In this document: positions 1 to 13,418 of the stretch, one piece after another
Layout of the letters: each line of letters begins with the position of its first letter
Position numbering within the stretch: position 1 is the stretch's first letter
NCBI GenBank assembly: GCA_035048495.1
Contig: CM068542.1
Coordinates: 36,485,109 to 36,549,108 of the forward strand
Length of the DNA: 64,000 bases
Direction: 5' to 3'
DNA from: Euptelea pleiosperma
Taxonomy: Eukaryota > Streptophyta > Magnoliopsida > Ranunculales > Eupteleaceae
Notes under the pieces: generated by a model
Database searches by the model: none
What the model saw: the letters and a program-made list of their open reading frames with translations, nothing else
Told to the model about the DNA's origin: nothing
Made by a program: the position numbers and the translations under genes

Positions 1-48
1 CTCGTAACATTTGGTTTGGTGGGTCCCATTAAATGAGATAACCTAGAG

Positions 49-399
49 TAGAACTTTGCTGACGGTCCGTTTGCTTGACTACAATATGAGCCACGTGGTA
101 CACTCTTAGAGGATACTAATCGTATGGATTTTTGTTCCATCCCTAGGTGGACCTACATACCAAAAATCAGCCTGATTAGTGATTTCAAACCTCTGGATCT
201 TTATGCCCAAAATAATGTTCAAATTCCACGGTAAAAAATCAACCCATGAAAACGACTCCAATCCAACGCTTAGAAATCACTAATCAGGCTAATTTTTGGT
301 CCTTAGGTCCACCTAGGATTGGGCCAGACATCCATACGGTCAGAAATCTCTAAGAATATGCCACGTGGAACATAGGACGTCTGTCAGTAAAGTTCTATT
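49..399. mobile_element. MITE family A, copy 1
   Basis: An imperfect inverted-repeat element of about 350 bp. The outer ends TAGAACTTTGCTGACGG and its near-complement at 378-399 bracket arms with CCACGTGG, ACATCCATACGGTCAG and ACCAAAAATCAGCCTGATTAG. The same arms recur in about a dozen copies across the window. It lies upstream of FPP7. Confidence 0.8.
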
Positions 400-572
400 A
401 GATGACCTAATATGGATTACATCGGAGTCTTGAAGTATTGCTGTCTTTGTTTTATTTGAGAAAGTGGGCCCGCGTGTGCACTCTTTGGGCCAATCATTTT
501 TTTTGTGTAAACAACTTTGGGCCAATCATAACTCCCCTGTTGTGCAGCAATTTTTTTTTCGGTGGCGAAGGT

Positions 573-929
573 AAAGCGTAAGCTAGCACAATGTCTGTTA
601 CTCAACGCTACCATCTGGGACCCACTGACTGTATGGATGTTTAGCCCATCCCTTGGTAGATATTCATACAAAACATCAGCTTAGTTTGATAATTTTTAGC
701 CATTGGTTTTAGTACTAAAATATTGGTTGACTTTAACGGTTAGAATCACGTCTTAAAAGGTACTAAAATCTAATGTCTATATATAACCAATCATGGTGAT
801 TTTTGGTGTGTATATCGAGTAAGGGGTGGGGTAAACATCCATACGGTCAGTGGGCCCAGAAGATGGCAGAGGTGAGTAACAGACATGGTGCTAGCTTACG
901 CTTTTGGATTAAGCTATAACTTGTACATC
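573..929. mobile_element. MITE family B, copy 1
   Basis: A foldback element with ends AAAGCGTAAGCTAGCAC and GTGCTAGCTTACGCTTT. The inner arm, ACTGACTGTATGGATGTTTAG, is related to family A. The tail TAAGCTATAACTTGTACATC matches the end of copy 2 at 27.3 kb. It finishes about 30 bp before the probable FPP7 leader, so it forms part of the proximal promoter. Confidence 0.8.
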
Positions 930-959
930 GCGAATTAATTATCTACACCCCCTGAGAGG

Positions 960-3616
960 AGAGTGACACTCTTAGAGCTTGATAACGACACCCGCGCTTC
1001 CGGTTCATCCCATCAAAGCAACAGCCAACACGCTGCTGCAAATCTCACCGCACGCACCAACGCGTCTCTCGTGGCAGATCCAGGCCGACACTTCTCTTGT
1101 TCTCTACTCTCTCTCTCTCTCTGCTCCGTAGTCTGTACTGATTCTACTGACCTCACTTTTGCACCATACGTTCCTCCTCTCTTTACTTTTCCTCCCTTTT
1201 TCTTTTCTCTTTATTTCCCCATATTTATATCGTTATCAATCTTTGTTCTCTCTCTCTCTCTCTCTCTGTTGGTTAATATATATCTCACCATCAAATGGTT
1301 GGTGATGGTGTTCAAGCACCTCACCTTCTTCTACAGTTTCTGATTCTGGTTTTCCATTTTTGAGCAACTTCATTCCTGTCTTCCAAGACTGCCTTCTATT
1401 CTTCGTTCGATCCTCTGCTTTCTTGTCGGTGATATTCTTATGATCCATGAACAGTAAGAGCTTGGTGCTAAACTACGCCAGGTGAGAGAGCTTTAACAAT
1501 TCAGAAACTATACTCCACTTGATTACTTAGTTCTTCAGTTTGTTTTACCATCTCATGTTTTTTTTAGTTTTCAATTCTCTGATTTTTCCTTCATATCTTC
1601 TCTCATGTTCTGTAATTTCGCTTTGGCGTCTGTCTCTGTTTCTTTGATGATGTGTGTTCACCTCTTGATCTACGATTTAACACTGAGACAGGGTTTAGCA
1701 TTTTAATTTTAATCAAGAAATGTTGTCTCTTTATCTTCCAGATTTTGAGCAGGACTGTGTGGTTCATACGCTAGATGCATGTTATTGTTGCGATGATCTG
1801 TTATATGGTCAGTAACCAGTAACCAGATGATCTCGCAGTTTTAAGGCTTTCATGGAAGAGAGGATATGGCGCCACACGAACGACAATTTTAATATCGTTA
1901 GGACATGAGCCAGGGGTTATTCTATGAAAATCCTAGTGACATTATGCTATGCCTTAGTTGAAATGCCTGTACTTGTTGTAGCGAAAATTGATCGATGTTC
2001 TGCTTTACTGTCTCAGACTGAAGACCAAAGTCTGTTTTGATCTTCATCAAGATTGAATTGTTACTGAAAAAGAAAATTCAGTCACCAGCGGTTGATCACA
2101 CGATTTTGTGAATCTTTAGAACTTTGTAAACTGCATCTATGTGCACTTCCTTCAGCCTCTTCATTAATGTTGTGTTAGGTGTCTTGTATTATGCAGGGAG
2201 TACTACTGTGATTTTACTGTTTATTAAGCCACAGCTTTGTGTGGGTCCAGCTCCACGTTGAGCTGGCTGGGGGTTGCAGGGGGGCAGCTCCGACCCGACC
2301 ACCGAGCCAATGACGTTTTTTGTCCGTACAGTTTGTGTTGGGGGTACTTTGGGTATTTCATTATACCAGGGATTACGTATATTCTCTGAAGGGGCATTAG
2401 GGTTTCACTTGAACATTCAGAGAGATGAAACTATCATAACCCTAATTCTTTAGAGATAGTAAAATAGCTCTTCTCACCCGTGGGGCGTAGGCAAACTGCC
2501 GAACCATGTAAGAATTGTTGTGTTTGTGTGATTGATCTTTTCGGTTACCTCTATTTTTGCAGGTTTATGGAAGGTCAATTTTCGACAATTAATTGACCGG
2601 TCACATTCCTAGCAATCGCCGTGCATCTTAGTATCAACTACATCTTCCTACATGTCACTTACTATGATAATTTGAAGCTAATTCAAACCAATTTCCTTGA
2701 TAAAGACATCGGCTTATAGGTGTTTGACTTAATTTACAATGTGCATATAGATCCTTATGGAAACTTGTTTCCTTACAAAGTGATAATATGTTTCATCATC
2801 TTATGAAACACTTGATAGACTGTGTATGGATGTTCTGTTCTAACAAAACATCTGCATGGTGTGGATTTCTCTCTAATCTCACTCAGGAGAATCTTCAACC
2901 ACATTGTTTCAAAAGACACACGAGACATGGCTCTGTATTTAGTATAGACACAGGGTTCAACAACAATAGATAATTTCTTGCATTTCTTGGCAACAAAGCT
3001 GCCTCCAACAATGTGAACGGCCCAAAGTAGAAAGCTTTATTTGTTGTTGACATTGCCAGACTGCATCAAAATATGTAGAAATCTAAAGATGTCTATTAGA
3101 TGCGTAGAGGACCACACGTCCTGAGTATAGATACGCAGTTGAATTTATGTGAAGATAACTTCAAGTAATTGAATTCTTCATATGCTTTTAGACATTGATG
3201 TATTTAGAAGTCCTTTTCATGTGTTGATGTCCTAAAAAAATTCCAACACAGTAAAAATTAAAACTATATATCCATGTCAGTCAAACGGTTTACAGTTGTG
3301 AGCGATGCAGGTATTACTGGATCAAATACTTCCTCCTTGCTTAACTACTCAACTCCATGGACTTGATGTAACTCAATCTTCTTTCTCAAAGTACTTATTC
3401 GGAAGTTAAAAGGCAGTCATTTCGGAAAGGCACATCATTTGGTTTTAGTTTGAAGTTATTGTTGAACGTGTGATTCCCATGTATGATTGATAGTTATTTT
3501 TTGATTGATTGATCACCTTAAGTTGGCTGATTGGAGTCTAATGATGTTTCTACTTTGCTTTTGTGTATTATTCTCATGAAATTCCCTTGTTTTATTTGAA
3601 TAGCTAGAGTTAAATC
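960..3616 (+). other. FPP7 5' UTR with an intron (inferred)
   Basis: A CT-rich leader (about 1000-1481) ends in the donor-like context CAG/GTGAGAG at 1482. An acceptor-like TTTGAATAG ends at 3603, 13 bases before the FPP7 ATG. A spliced leader is therefore likely, with an intron of about 2.1 kb. CT microsatellites at 1108-1131 and 1250-1267 are typical of plant 5' UTRs. No transcript evidence is available, and the transcription start is not defined. Confidence 0.45.
2236..2605. mobile_element. Solo-LTR-like sequence in the FPP7 5' UTR intron
   Basis: The block contains promoter/leader-like features usual in copia LTRs: ATTAGGGTTTCACTTGAAC, CATAACCCTAATTC, then GTAGGCAAACTGCCGAACCATG followed by a T/G-rich stretch. 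No internal domain and no partner LTR were seen. Ends are approximate. Confidence 0.3.
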
Positions 3617-6600
3617 ATGGACCACAAGACATGGCTTTGGAGGAAAAAATCATCAGAGAAGACAATTGTTGTAAGTGATAAAGCCAATCTCTCATTGATA
3701 GGCAACGGAGAAGAGGTAATTGAAAACCTTCTTATGTTTTCTGTTCTTTTTTTATTATTTAACAGATACAAAAGCTACGTTGATAATCATTTGCTTATTA
3801 TCCATCCAGGACAATTATTATTTATTGCTTTCCATATGACTATTGTTGTCATTTGAATAAAAATGGGCAAACACCGAAGTGATTGTTCAAACTACTTACA
3901 TGGTATTAGATTAGGCTTCCTCCCAAGGATCTTTATGCAATCTATGATTAAAGATGTATGACTGACTGAAAATTTCAAGGTTAGAGTCTCCTCTTTTTTC
4001 TATTTATCAATAAAACTAGAGTCAACAACGAAGCATGGAAGAAGTTCAAATCTAGGACAACCTCCCATACATTACTGAGAGTTAATTTGACAGAGTTGAT
4101 GGAAGTGAAAATGGTGTTTGGTGCAAAGCCGAAAAGATAATGACGATTGATCACTTAGTAAGCTCTCTGCTTAATCCTGATTCCTTTTTGCAGCTTGATT
4201 GACAATGAGCTTGACCCAATTATCAAACAACTTATTTCAGATGACCTCCATAGTTTAAGGCACAAAATGGTCTTAAACTGGCATGTCAAGACTGGTTTTG
4301 AAATTTTTGCTTTGCAGTGTTCTCTTTCATTTGCTGCTATTACCATCTGTTTCTGCAACTGTGAGAGTGAGTTGTGTATGTTGATATCATCTTGGTTGCT
4401 AGGGATAATTCGTTTGGCATTCTCTACTTGTTGACACTTGACAGTGATTTATTTCACACCGGACTTCTGTTATGTACTTTGAAGTTATTAAGGATGAGAA
4501 GGCATAATTAAAAAAACATAAATATACGAAGGATATCAGTATGGTTTTAAAAATTGAAATAATTTCTTGTAATTAGGCCGAGTTATTTCGATTTTTGGAT
4601 GGTCGAATTGAAATCCTGATGTAATATAAAATTTACAAAAATTAGCCTATTAATTTGTCGAATTCATTTGAAAATTTTGATAAAATTCGTAAACTTTGGC
4701 GATTTATGGAGAGTTTTGACATTTTCAATTCAAAATTTACAAAAATTGGGTTGAATTAAGGGAATATTTTGAAAATTAAGGAAGTTAGGGAACAATTGCG
4801 GAAAAGGAAGGAAATACTCGTTGATATTTCAGGGAAAGCTAAACGAAGCATGAAAACATACTCATAACTCATTATAATAGAATAAACAATCATTTAGAAT
4901 AGCAGATGCGAGGTCAATGGTGTTCAGCATATACCGACGCATGGATCTGAAACACTAACTCTAGGAGCCAAACCTTACCTAGTTAGTTGCTCAAAACACT
5001 GTCATCTAGGTACATAAAAGACAAAAAGCAACCTTCCTTTTGTTTTCATGCTTACCATATTTATACAAAATAATATTTTTAATTAAAATGATTTTTTTAA
5101 CTATGGAAAGTTAACCCATAAGATTTATGTTCACTAATTATTAGAAATTATATAAGGATTGCCCATTAGATGTATTTATAATAATTATTTTTTATATTTT
5201 ATAAAATATGGCTATGATACTGTCGCATGGACCTGATGAGATCATAACCATATTTTATAAAATATAAAAAATAATTATTATAAATACATCTAATGGGCAA
5301 TCCTTATATAATTTCTAATAATTAGTGAACATAAATCTTATGGGTTAACTTTCCATAGTTAAAAAAATCATTTTAATTAAAAATATTATTTTGAAAATAT
5401 AAATAATTTAAAAATAACTAGGAAGCCTTTATGACAACAAACATATATAAATAAGGCTAGTGGGCACAGATAGCCAGGACCTTGCCTCAATAAGTAGGAG
5501 GTCCTTAGTTCAAATCTCTTGGGTGGCCACCCTGGGATTTATCCCAGTACATCTGGCACGCTAGGAAGGGGTGACTTGCGTGTCCCATGGGATTAGTCGG
5601 TGCTCTAAGAGGCCCAGATACCCGTGGTATAAAAAAAAACACTTATATCAATGATAGTGAAAATGAATCTAATGGGCTAATTACCAGTTTATGATCTTAT
5701 TTTTGTAACTCAAAACTTAATTGAATTAATAAAATATAGAAATAAATATAAAAATAATTAGGATCTAGTAGAGCAGCAAATGCATGCGTCAATGATATAG
5801 ATAAAATTTTGATTTTTCAGTGAACTTTTTACTTGTTCCAGTCAGCATATTTCACCTTTGACCAAAATACTCCTTTAACAAACTGTCCTAATCTGTCTTT
5901 TCAAGAATCAAATGCAAAGTGAGAAGGGACATATCTGTCAAATGTGAAAAATGTTGACTGGAAGAGGTAAAAACCTCACTGGAAAATTCAATTTCCCTTA
6001 CTTAAATCTTGTATGATGTAAACTATTAATAAAGCTATACTTCATTTTAGAATTTATTAAAATATTTAGTATTATAAAGAAAATGCACAAAACACTATAA
6101 AACTACAGTTTGATCTTATGTCAGTTATTTGCACAACAATTTTAACGGGCCATGGACCGGCTTGGAGATGACGAGGGGGATCATATAACCATATGGCTAC
6201 AACCTTCTAAGGCTTAACCACTTGAATGTTATGTGAACCATTCCAATTATAATAAGGATATCCATCTTAACTCACACTTTGTATATATGATTAGGAGAGA
6301 GACCTCTATGCACTTGGTTTCTCAGTTTGTTATTATGCATTTACTATAATACTGTGAGCCATTTATGGCCAAAATTTGGTATCATCGTTTCTTCTGTTCG
6401 TGGAAGTTCTCTCTATGAAATCTATACCTGGGTGCAAATTGTTATAAATTACAATCATCAACTCTCTGTAAACTTCGTGCATCTCAACCGTTTCCATTGC
6501 TATATGGTTGACCATCTCCATTACTATATGGATGGCTTCTTCCTCTTTTATGCGTCCTTATTCTGTAGGAGCACAGAAAAAATCAGTTGTTACGGACTAT

Positions 6601-9600
6601 TCTTCTGAAGGTGAGTATCACATTGTCAATGCCTTCCATTAAGGCTGTACAGTGATGCTCTTCTCCCTGTAAGAACTTAGCAGATCTCTTCTATTCCTGT
6701 TCCATTCTTCATTGAACGGATACGGATAAGGACACGGATACGGATACGAGTATCCTACCCATTTCCTAAAATTTGTGGCATAGGTACTTCTACATATGAT
6801 GTTATAAAGTGTACACACATAAATACACAATCTTGAGTGTATAAACATCTAATAAAAAAGTATATGATAATCAAATAAGTGCTATAATTTTTTTATTTTT
6901 TATTGCTTATAAAATTAATATAGTTGGACTATTGATTTAAACTAATGTTAATATTAATGTACTATTTTTTGTGTTTTTTTTATAAATAAACACCTGAAGT
7001 ATCTTGCTCGTATCCTAGCCATATCCGTGTCGTATCCTGTGGATACTGGTACTTTGGGCATATACAGGTATCCTTGTACTGCCAGGCCAGTATAGTCACG
7101 ACTCACGATGGCTTTAAACCTAGTCTTTTCGTGAGCACTCGAAGTACATAGAAACAAATTTAATTTTATACATTAGTGTTTCTTGTTAAGACTTGAGAAT
7201 GCAATACCTTTAATTTCTTGTGAACAGATTTATGATATACGTGCCAAGTTGCTGAATGTCATCAATATGAACTTTTTATTAGATTGGGAAATGCTCTGCA
7301 ATCAATTGTATCTGCTGTGAGGCAGCACTAATGTTTGTTTAATTCAATACAGACAACTGTGACAGATAAAGCACTTGAATTGGAGGAATCCGTGAAAAAT
7401 CTAAATGAGAAGCTATCTTCTGCCCTTTCTGAATGCAATGCCAAAGATGATCTTGTGACGAAACATGCGAAAGTGGCGGAAGAAGCCCTTGCAGGTAGTT
7501 TCTCTTAATATTTGTCTTTCATACAAGGGTTTCCTGTTTCAATGTTTGAAGATTATTTTTTGATAAGCAAATTTTTATAACTTTATGTCATATTAGTAAG
7601 CTCATTGATAAATTATACTACTTAGGATGGGAGAAGGCAGAAGCAGAAGCAGTATCTCTCAAGCAAGAATTAGATGAAGCTTTTCAGCAAAGAGTTTCTG
7701 CAGAAGAAAGGATAGCTCAATTGGATGCAGCTCTCAAAGAATGTATGCAGCAATTACGTTTTGTTCGGGAGGAGCAGGAACAAAGAATTCATGATGCTGT
7801 TCTGAAGACATCAAGAGAACTTGAAAAGGCACGGATGGTTTTAGAGGAGAAGTTAGAAGAAACAAGTAAGAGGCTTGGAAAATTAGGTGTTGAGAATACT
7901 CATCTGAGTAAAACCCTTCAGGTGAAGGAAAAATTGATTGAAGACTTAAGTGAACGCAATTCTCGGGCAGAAGCAGATTTTAATGCATTAACGACTAGAC
8001 TAGTTCCCATGGAGAAAGACAACACTTCTTTGAAATACGAGCTTCGCATGCTTGAGAAGGAGCTCGAGATTCGGAATGAAGAGAGAGAATTTAACCGGCG
8101 ATCGGCCGATGCATCACATAAACAACACTTGGAAAGCGTGAAGAAGATTGCAAAGTTAGAAACAGAATGTCATAGATTGCGTCTCCTGGTTCGAAAACGA
8201 TTGCCGGGACCTGCTGCTTTGGCAAAAATGAAGAATGAGGTTGAAATGCTGGAAAGGGAACCGGGTGAGATGAGAAGGAGAAAATCGAATGCTCCCATGG
8301 GGGTTTTGATGGTAAAGGACCTTGCACAAGACAATTCTCTTGAAAGTCCCAGTAAGAGAATCAATTATCTAATTGAGCGGTTATGTGCCATGGAAGAAGA
8401 AAACAAGTTGCTAAAAGAAACCCTGTCCAAGAAAAACAATGAACTCCAATCTTCAAGGATCATGTGTGCACGCACAGCTTCTAAATTATCACAGTTTGAC
8501 GCTCAGCTTGGAGAATTGTCAAAAGGTCAGACAACTATGGAGCTGGCAAGGAATATTCCTGTATCACCTGGATTCTCCCTTGCTTCAATATCTGAGGACC
8601 ATGGCAATGAAGATGAGTTTAGCTGTGCTGAATCATGGGCTTCTGCTTTAATTTCAGAATTGGAGCATTTCAGAAGTGAGAAACCAAAGGGTTCACCGTC
8701 ATGCAAAACTGTTGGAGTTTCAGACATTAGTCTGATGGATGACTTTGTTGAGATGGAAAAATTAGCAATAGTTTCCGTTGATAAATCTTTTGGAAGTTCC
8801 CATATTTCTTCAGATGAAAATAATACAATTGCAGGTCCCTTGGGAACTGAGTTGGGGGTGTATCCATCAGAAGCAACTGGTAAGGAACTAGTTCCAGTTG
8901 TAAACGGTCACTCGGGCTTCAGTGACACAAACCGGGAATTGCAATCAAATAATATTTCTGATGGGAAATTTCCTAGTTGGCTTCAGGATATTTTGAGAAT
9001 GATCTTGGAGCATAATCGTGTAACACAGAGAAGCCTTGATGAAATTCTTGAGGATATTAGAACCGCTTTGGCGTATATGAATCCTCCTAGCCCCGGTGAA
9101 GTTATTGATGCAAGGAAAAACTCAAGCCTTTCCAGCGCACCCGAGCCCGTGCATATTAGTGGCTACATCTCATGGAGATCCCCAAATGCATCTCCAGTAG
9201 TGGATTCATTTGATCAAGAATCTGGTATGAACGACTCGTCAAAGGAAACAAGCACCCTACAGCTTCAATCAAGTCTGAGTAAATCAATCTGTAAAATAGT
9301 TGAGCTTATTGAAGGGATTAATCAACCATCTTTAATGGATTACAACAGCAAACAAGTCTTGTCAAAAAATGATGAGATTTCTTCACCACATAAGAATTCA
9401 GCTACACCTACAGGCTACATGGTTCGTGTTTTACAATGGAAGAGTTCTGAACTCAGTGCCGTTCTACGTCAATTTGTGCAAACATGTGATGATCTGTTAA
9501 ATGGAAAAGCTGATCTTGAAATTTTTGCCAGAGAATTGACTTCAGCTTTGGACTGGATTATGAGCCACTGCTTTTCCCTTCAAGATGTAGCAAGCATGAG

Positions 9601-11430
9601 AGATGCAATCAAGAAGCATTTTGATTGTGATGAATCACGAAGTGATAGTGAACTCGAAATCGGAATAAACAGTTCACATTCAGAAGCAGAGGAAGTGCAG
9701 GCATCCGACAAACAGTTATCATGTTTGCCTTCATCTACTGCTTCAAACAAAAATTACTTGTCCTACATGGAGGAAATACAGTCTAATCTGAAAAAGGAAA
9801 ATAGGAGATTAAAAGACAAGTTGGCAAAAATGGAATCTGCAAAGAAAGATTTGGAAGGGAAGCTCCAGTCAGCAACTGATAAGATTGAAGAATTGGTTAT
9901 TCAACTTCGAGGATCTGAAGAAAGTATTGCAAGTTTACAGACAGAACTAGGAACTTTGAAAGAATCAAAGGGGATGATTGAGGATCAAATCGAAAATCAC
10001 AAGTTGCTTAATGAAGATCTCAATACCCAGCTTACAGTTGCCCGAGTTGAAATAAATGAGGCTCGTCAAAAGTTTTCTTCTCTGGAAGTGGAGCTGGAGG
10101 AAAAAAGTAACTGTTGTCAAGAATTAGAGGCAACATGCCTTGAACTACAGCTCCAGTTAGAAAGGTACAGAATTGATTTCTTATTCTTTTTTACTTTCAT
10201 GGAAACTAAAACATGAGTTTTCCTCCATTGATGAGAAATCTCATTCTGAAATATATGATTCACAGTGTGACAAAGAAGGAAATTCAAAAGTACGATACCG
10301 ATCAAGAGGAAAAGCAACTTCGAACTGTAAGATCCCATCTTGTTTACAGAAACACATCTTCTTGTATAGTAAAGTTAAACTCTTGAGTCTTTAATCAACT
10401 TGTTACACTGATGATTGAAACAAATAGCCAGATAGAAGCTTGTCATCTTTGACCTCAGGTTTTATGGTTTATAATATTGAAATATGTAACTGCATGGTAA
10501 AGTATTAAATACTGTTGATTTGATAATTGTGATTTAGGTTTCAAAATATGTAGATTCTTTAGTAGTCTGTTCTTGTAACTTAGTTCTAATGTACTGCCAA
10601 AAACATGAGACGTATTTTAGGTGTAAGAGAGAGCCATTTCTTATGGTAAGAAATGTGTTTCCCATGAAAGAAAGAGTTGAGTTTTATTAAAGAAACAGAT
10701 GATGAGTGTAAAAAAAAGGCTCCACTTGTTTGTTTAGATTTTTAATTTCACATTTGCAGAATTATTGGGTGGGTGTGTAATTCAATTTACAAAATCTTTG
10801 CTGGGAGAATTCAAAAGTTTCAAAAGGTCTCTTGGTTCAGTGCTCTAGTTACAAGTTATGCTTGTAGTTCCATGTGGTTTGAAGAGATGTTAATCAACTT
10901 TGCAGGACTGGGAGATCACAGCAGCTTCAGAAAAGCTGGCACAGTGTCAGGAAACGATCTTAAACTTGGGTAAACAGTTGAAGGCATTGGCTTCACCAAG
11001 GGACTCCGCCCTCTTAGACAAGGTTATCTCTGCCACCCCTGCCACCACTGCCGCAGCTGACACCAAGAACAAGAACACAAATCATCGCTCTTCCCTACTT
11101 GATCAAATGCTAGCTGAGGATGATACTGAAACTGAGGATCTCAAATCCCCCAAGATGAAAGAAATTATATGCACCATGGACCCTCAGAAACCTCCCACCC
11201 TTCCCTCAGACAATTCCAATGCTGCTCATGCTCCCGATGGACCTGTGAAGTATTTCGACAATTTTCTCGGTTCCAACGAAACAATCCACAAAGCCGGAAC
11301 CACTGCAGGAGGGGCTCTGGCTATTGTGCCAAGTAAGAAACGTGGAGGGGGTGGGGGTTTACTAAGGAAGCTGTTGTTGAGAAGGAAGAGAGGGAATAGT
11401 AAGAAGATGTCACTCCCCATGGTTGCATAA
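3617..11430 (+). CDS. FPP7: Filament-like plant protein 7 (FPP family coiled-coil protein)
   Basis: Coding exons by translation and GT-AG sites: 3617-3715, 7353-7494, 7626-10164, 10266-10326, 10906-11430; 3366 nt in one frame, 1121 residues plus TAA. The start MDHKTWLWRKKSSEK is the typical FPP N-terminus. The signature LPGPAALAKM sits at residues 273-282, after a long heptad-rich coiled coil (about 34-270). A second coiled coil spans about 690-980, including the conserved ASEKLAQCQETILNLGKQL. The C-terminus is basic (LLRRKRGNSKK). FPP proteins are plant-specific, long coiled-coil proteins; this subgroup is thought to work with microtubules or the plasma membrane, but the exact role is not visible here. 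Arabidopsis FPP7 is somewhat shorter (about 900 residues, from memory). The best match by eye is FPP7, because of the long acidic middle region and conserved tail. Introns 1 (3.6 kb) and 4 contain repeats. The downstream gene is convergent. Confidence 0.93.
4530..4930. repeat. AT-rich dispersed repeat, related to the block at 43.4-43.9 kb
   Basis: It shares the opening ATGGTTTTAAAA-type end, repeated GAATTCATTTG/AAATTTACAAAAATT words and the phrase ACTCATAACTCATTATA(T/A)A with the block at 43445-43970. Both look like decayed members of one transposon family sitting in introns. Confidence 0.45.
5067..5392. mobile_element. Near-perfect 152 bp foldback MITE in FPP7 intron 1
   Basis: Arms 5067-5218 and 5241-5392 are reverse complements, with a mismatch at 5212/5247 the only one noticed, around a 22 bp spacer. 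The arms are AT-rich and include GGATTGCCCATTAGATG. Such high arm identity implies a recent insertion or maintenance. The RNA would fold into a single long hairpin. No coding capacity. Confidence 0.9.
5455..5640 (+). mobile_element. SINE (Au-like plant SINE)
   Basis: A tRNA-like head has a B-box-like AGTTCAAATCT at about 5510. It is followed by GGGATTAGTCGG and a tail AGATACCCGTGGTATAAAAAAAA, the layout of plant Au-type SINEs (family recognition from memory). About 185 bp, same strand as FPP7, in its intron 1. Confidence 0.65.
6715..7090. mobile_element. Foldback element with GGATACGGATACG arms
   Basis: The left side has repeated ACGGATA(C/A)GGA words (6715-6755). The right side has the complementary GTATCCTAGCCATATCCGTGTC (7010-7035) and TATACAGGTATCC. 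The centre is AT-rich. A related motif cluster lies at 45205-45320. It sits in FPP7 intron 1. Confidence 0.5.
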
Positions 11431-11800
11431 CACACACATTGAAGTAGTAACAAAAAGAGCAGTTTTATGGTTTGGTTTTGATGACTTTGATGCTTGCTTC
11501 GCTTGTTGCACCTTTAGAATAGTTAATAATGGAGCTGGCTTCTTCTTGTGTTTTTTTTCTTCTTGGTAAGCAAAGGTGGCTTCTTTTAAGTTCTTTACTG
11601 GTTGAAGCCAGATAGCTGTGTAGAATTTTGAGAGGTACTTGTATGGTCTTGTTGTATGTATTGGTGGTGTATATATTTTTGAAGGCAAGACACTTGAGAG
11701 TATATAAATAAATATATAATACACACGAGTTTTTATTGTGCTTTTGTGGGGGATTGGTAAGGGCATGTTTGGCTGCAAGGATGCTGAGAAAAATTTCCTT
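11431..11800 (+). other. FPP7 3' UTR
   Basis: T-rich noncoding sequence follows the FPP7 stop. An AATAAA hexamer lies at 11707-11712, a plausible poly(A) signal. Cleavage site unknown. Confidence 0.4.
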
Positions 11801-11930
11801 GAAGGACTACTTCCCTCATCCTGATTAGAGGAACAGGTTATTTCTGGGATGTGTAATTAGTGGGGACTAAAAAGGAGATGAAGAAAACCATTATTGTTGG
11901 GGATAAAATATCCTTCATCTCTTATTCCCT

Positions 11931-12127
11931 TTGACAGCACCAGAGAGGAGGTATGTACAAGTCGAAGGGCTAGGGAAAGGACAAAATGGATGTGGAGTGA
12001 GGTTCTGAGTGGAGATTTCAAGAAACTTGACCTAACGGAAGAGATGGCTTTAGACAGAATTGAATGTAGGAACATGATTTGATATAATACTGTTGGAAAA
12101 AGGCTTGGGATAACGATGATGATGAAA
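11931..12127 (+). mobile_element. RTE-type LINE 3' tail, truncated copy
   Basis: Translation gives the conserved plant RTE tail fragment (TKWMWSEVLSGDF, TEEMALDRIECRN), ending in GGGATAACGATGATGATGAAA. It matches the C-terminus of the larger minus-strand copy at 40.2 kb. It is 5'-truncated, as expected of LINE insertion. Confidence 0.8.
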
Positions 12128-13418
12128 TCCATCTTTCTACAAAGTTGTACGAGCTCTTATCTTGACAAAGAAAGAGCTGGCCTGGGGCGTGTTTGGATAG
12201 AGAGACGCTAAAGGTGGGATTGTGGGCTGACCAAGCAGCATTCAAGATGGAAATCCAGTTGTCTTGAGCTGCATCATGCTGGAGCTGTCCCAAACACGCG
12301 TGGTAGCCAAACACATACTAAATGAACAAATAGGGATCTCCCTCTCGAGATTTTTTTATGTTGATGATAAAAGTTTAAATGAACAAATGATAAAAGTCGA
12401 AAGTCAAAGTTCACCTTCCCAAATGTCGCCATGTATATAGAATGTTAATCGACTTTAATTACTTTTTTGTCTTCTTTGTATGGTGACTTTTGGGAAGGTG
12501 AAAATCGTATTTTTTTTCGTTTTCTGTAAATCCTCCCTGTTTTATTTTCTCAAGAATGACCAATAAGCCATGTCTTGTGATAAATTTTGTGAACATTATT
12601 TTAGAGGGCTCGTATTCTAGTGGAGCCGTGGGATTCCCCAGGCAGACCTCCAGGCCTGGCCTAAATCCCTTTCCAAGGTCAGGCCAGGTCAAGGTCAGGC
12701 CAGGTCAAGGTGGGCCCCCGCTCTTGCCACCCCTACCGTGCACAATGGAGCCACTAAACAAAACAAGTCTCGTCTTCCCTGGGCCAGTGGAAAGTGCGTC
12801 AATGTGGAAGCATTGCATTCCCCTCCAACATCATCTGAGGTCCCAGAATTCAGGAAAGCCCTCATAATCCCACCTCCTTTCGTAACATTTTGGTTGGCCA
12901 ATCCTTGTAACTTTGTTAACGACTCTTCTAAAAAAGCTATACGAAAACACATAATAATGCTTGCGTTCTTGTAGAACAGCATTTCCCATACCACATATTG
13001 TGCAAAGTTTGGAAATGCTGTTGTGAGACTCCACAACACTCCATGCCATTCAGAAATAACGTCAGCAGCTCTAACAATTGATTAGAATGCCAAGATTGCC
13101 TGACCAGTTAAGCACTGGGCCTATGCCCAACAACTAAACTTCCCAGATTTACAAGTCCGTGGGGCTGCATGTGCATGGTGATCTATGGGTTTAGCCACAA
13201 AGCCAAAGAGATTTTTCCTTTTTTAACTGCCTAACACGAGAGTTCTTGTGGGGAGAGAATTAGACTTGAATATTCCTCAAAATATTGGACAGTCAATGTC
13301 ATTCACCAAAAAATGCACTTAATTTCCTCCCTAGAGTGCTTTCAGAAACACGCATTTGTGGAGCTTTTCCCAACTATTTCCCCAACCCAATAACATAAAC
13401 CTCACCTCTCATTGGTAC
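12128..13418. other. Intergenic region between convergent FPP7 and plastid-protein genes
   Basis: No gene recognised. A GC-rich patch at 12630-12730 contains a short tandem repeat built on AGGCCAGGTCAAGGT. The part next to 13418 is likely the 3' UTR of the minus-strand gene. Confidence 0.5.

Noticed and set aside
963..1343. 126-codon open frame upstream of FPP7
   Set aside because: It covers the CT-rich leader and has no homology that I recognise. It is better explained as FPP7 5' UTR.
5067..5392. Conventional conserved miRNA gene
   Set aside because: The stem is far longer and more perfect than a conserved plant miRNA precursor, and no known mature miRNA sequence was recognised. A foldback MITE is the simpler reading.
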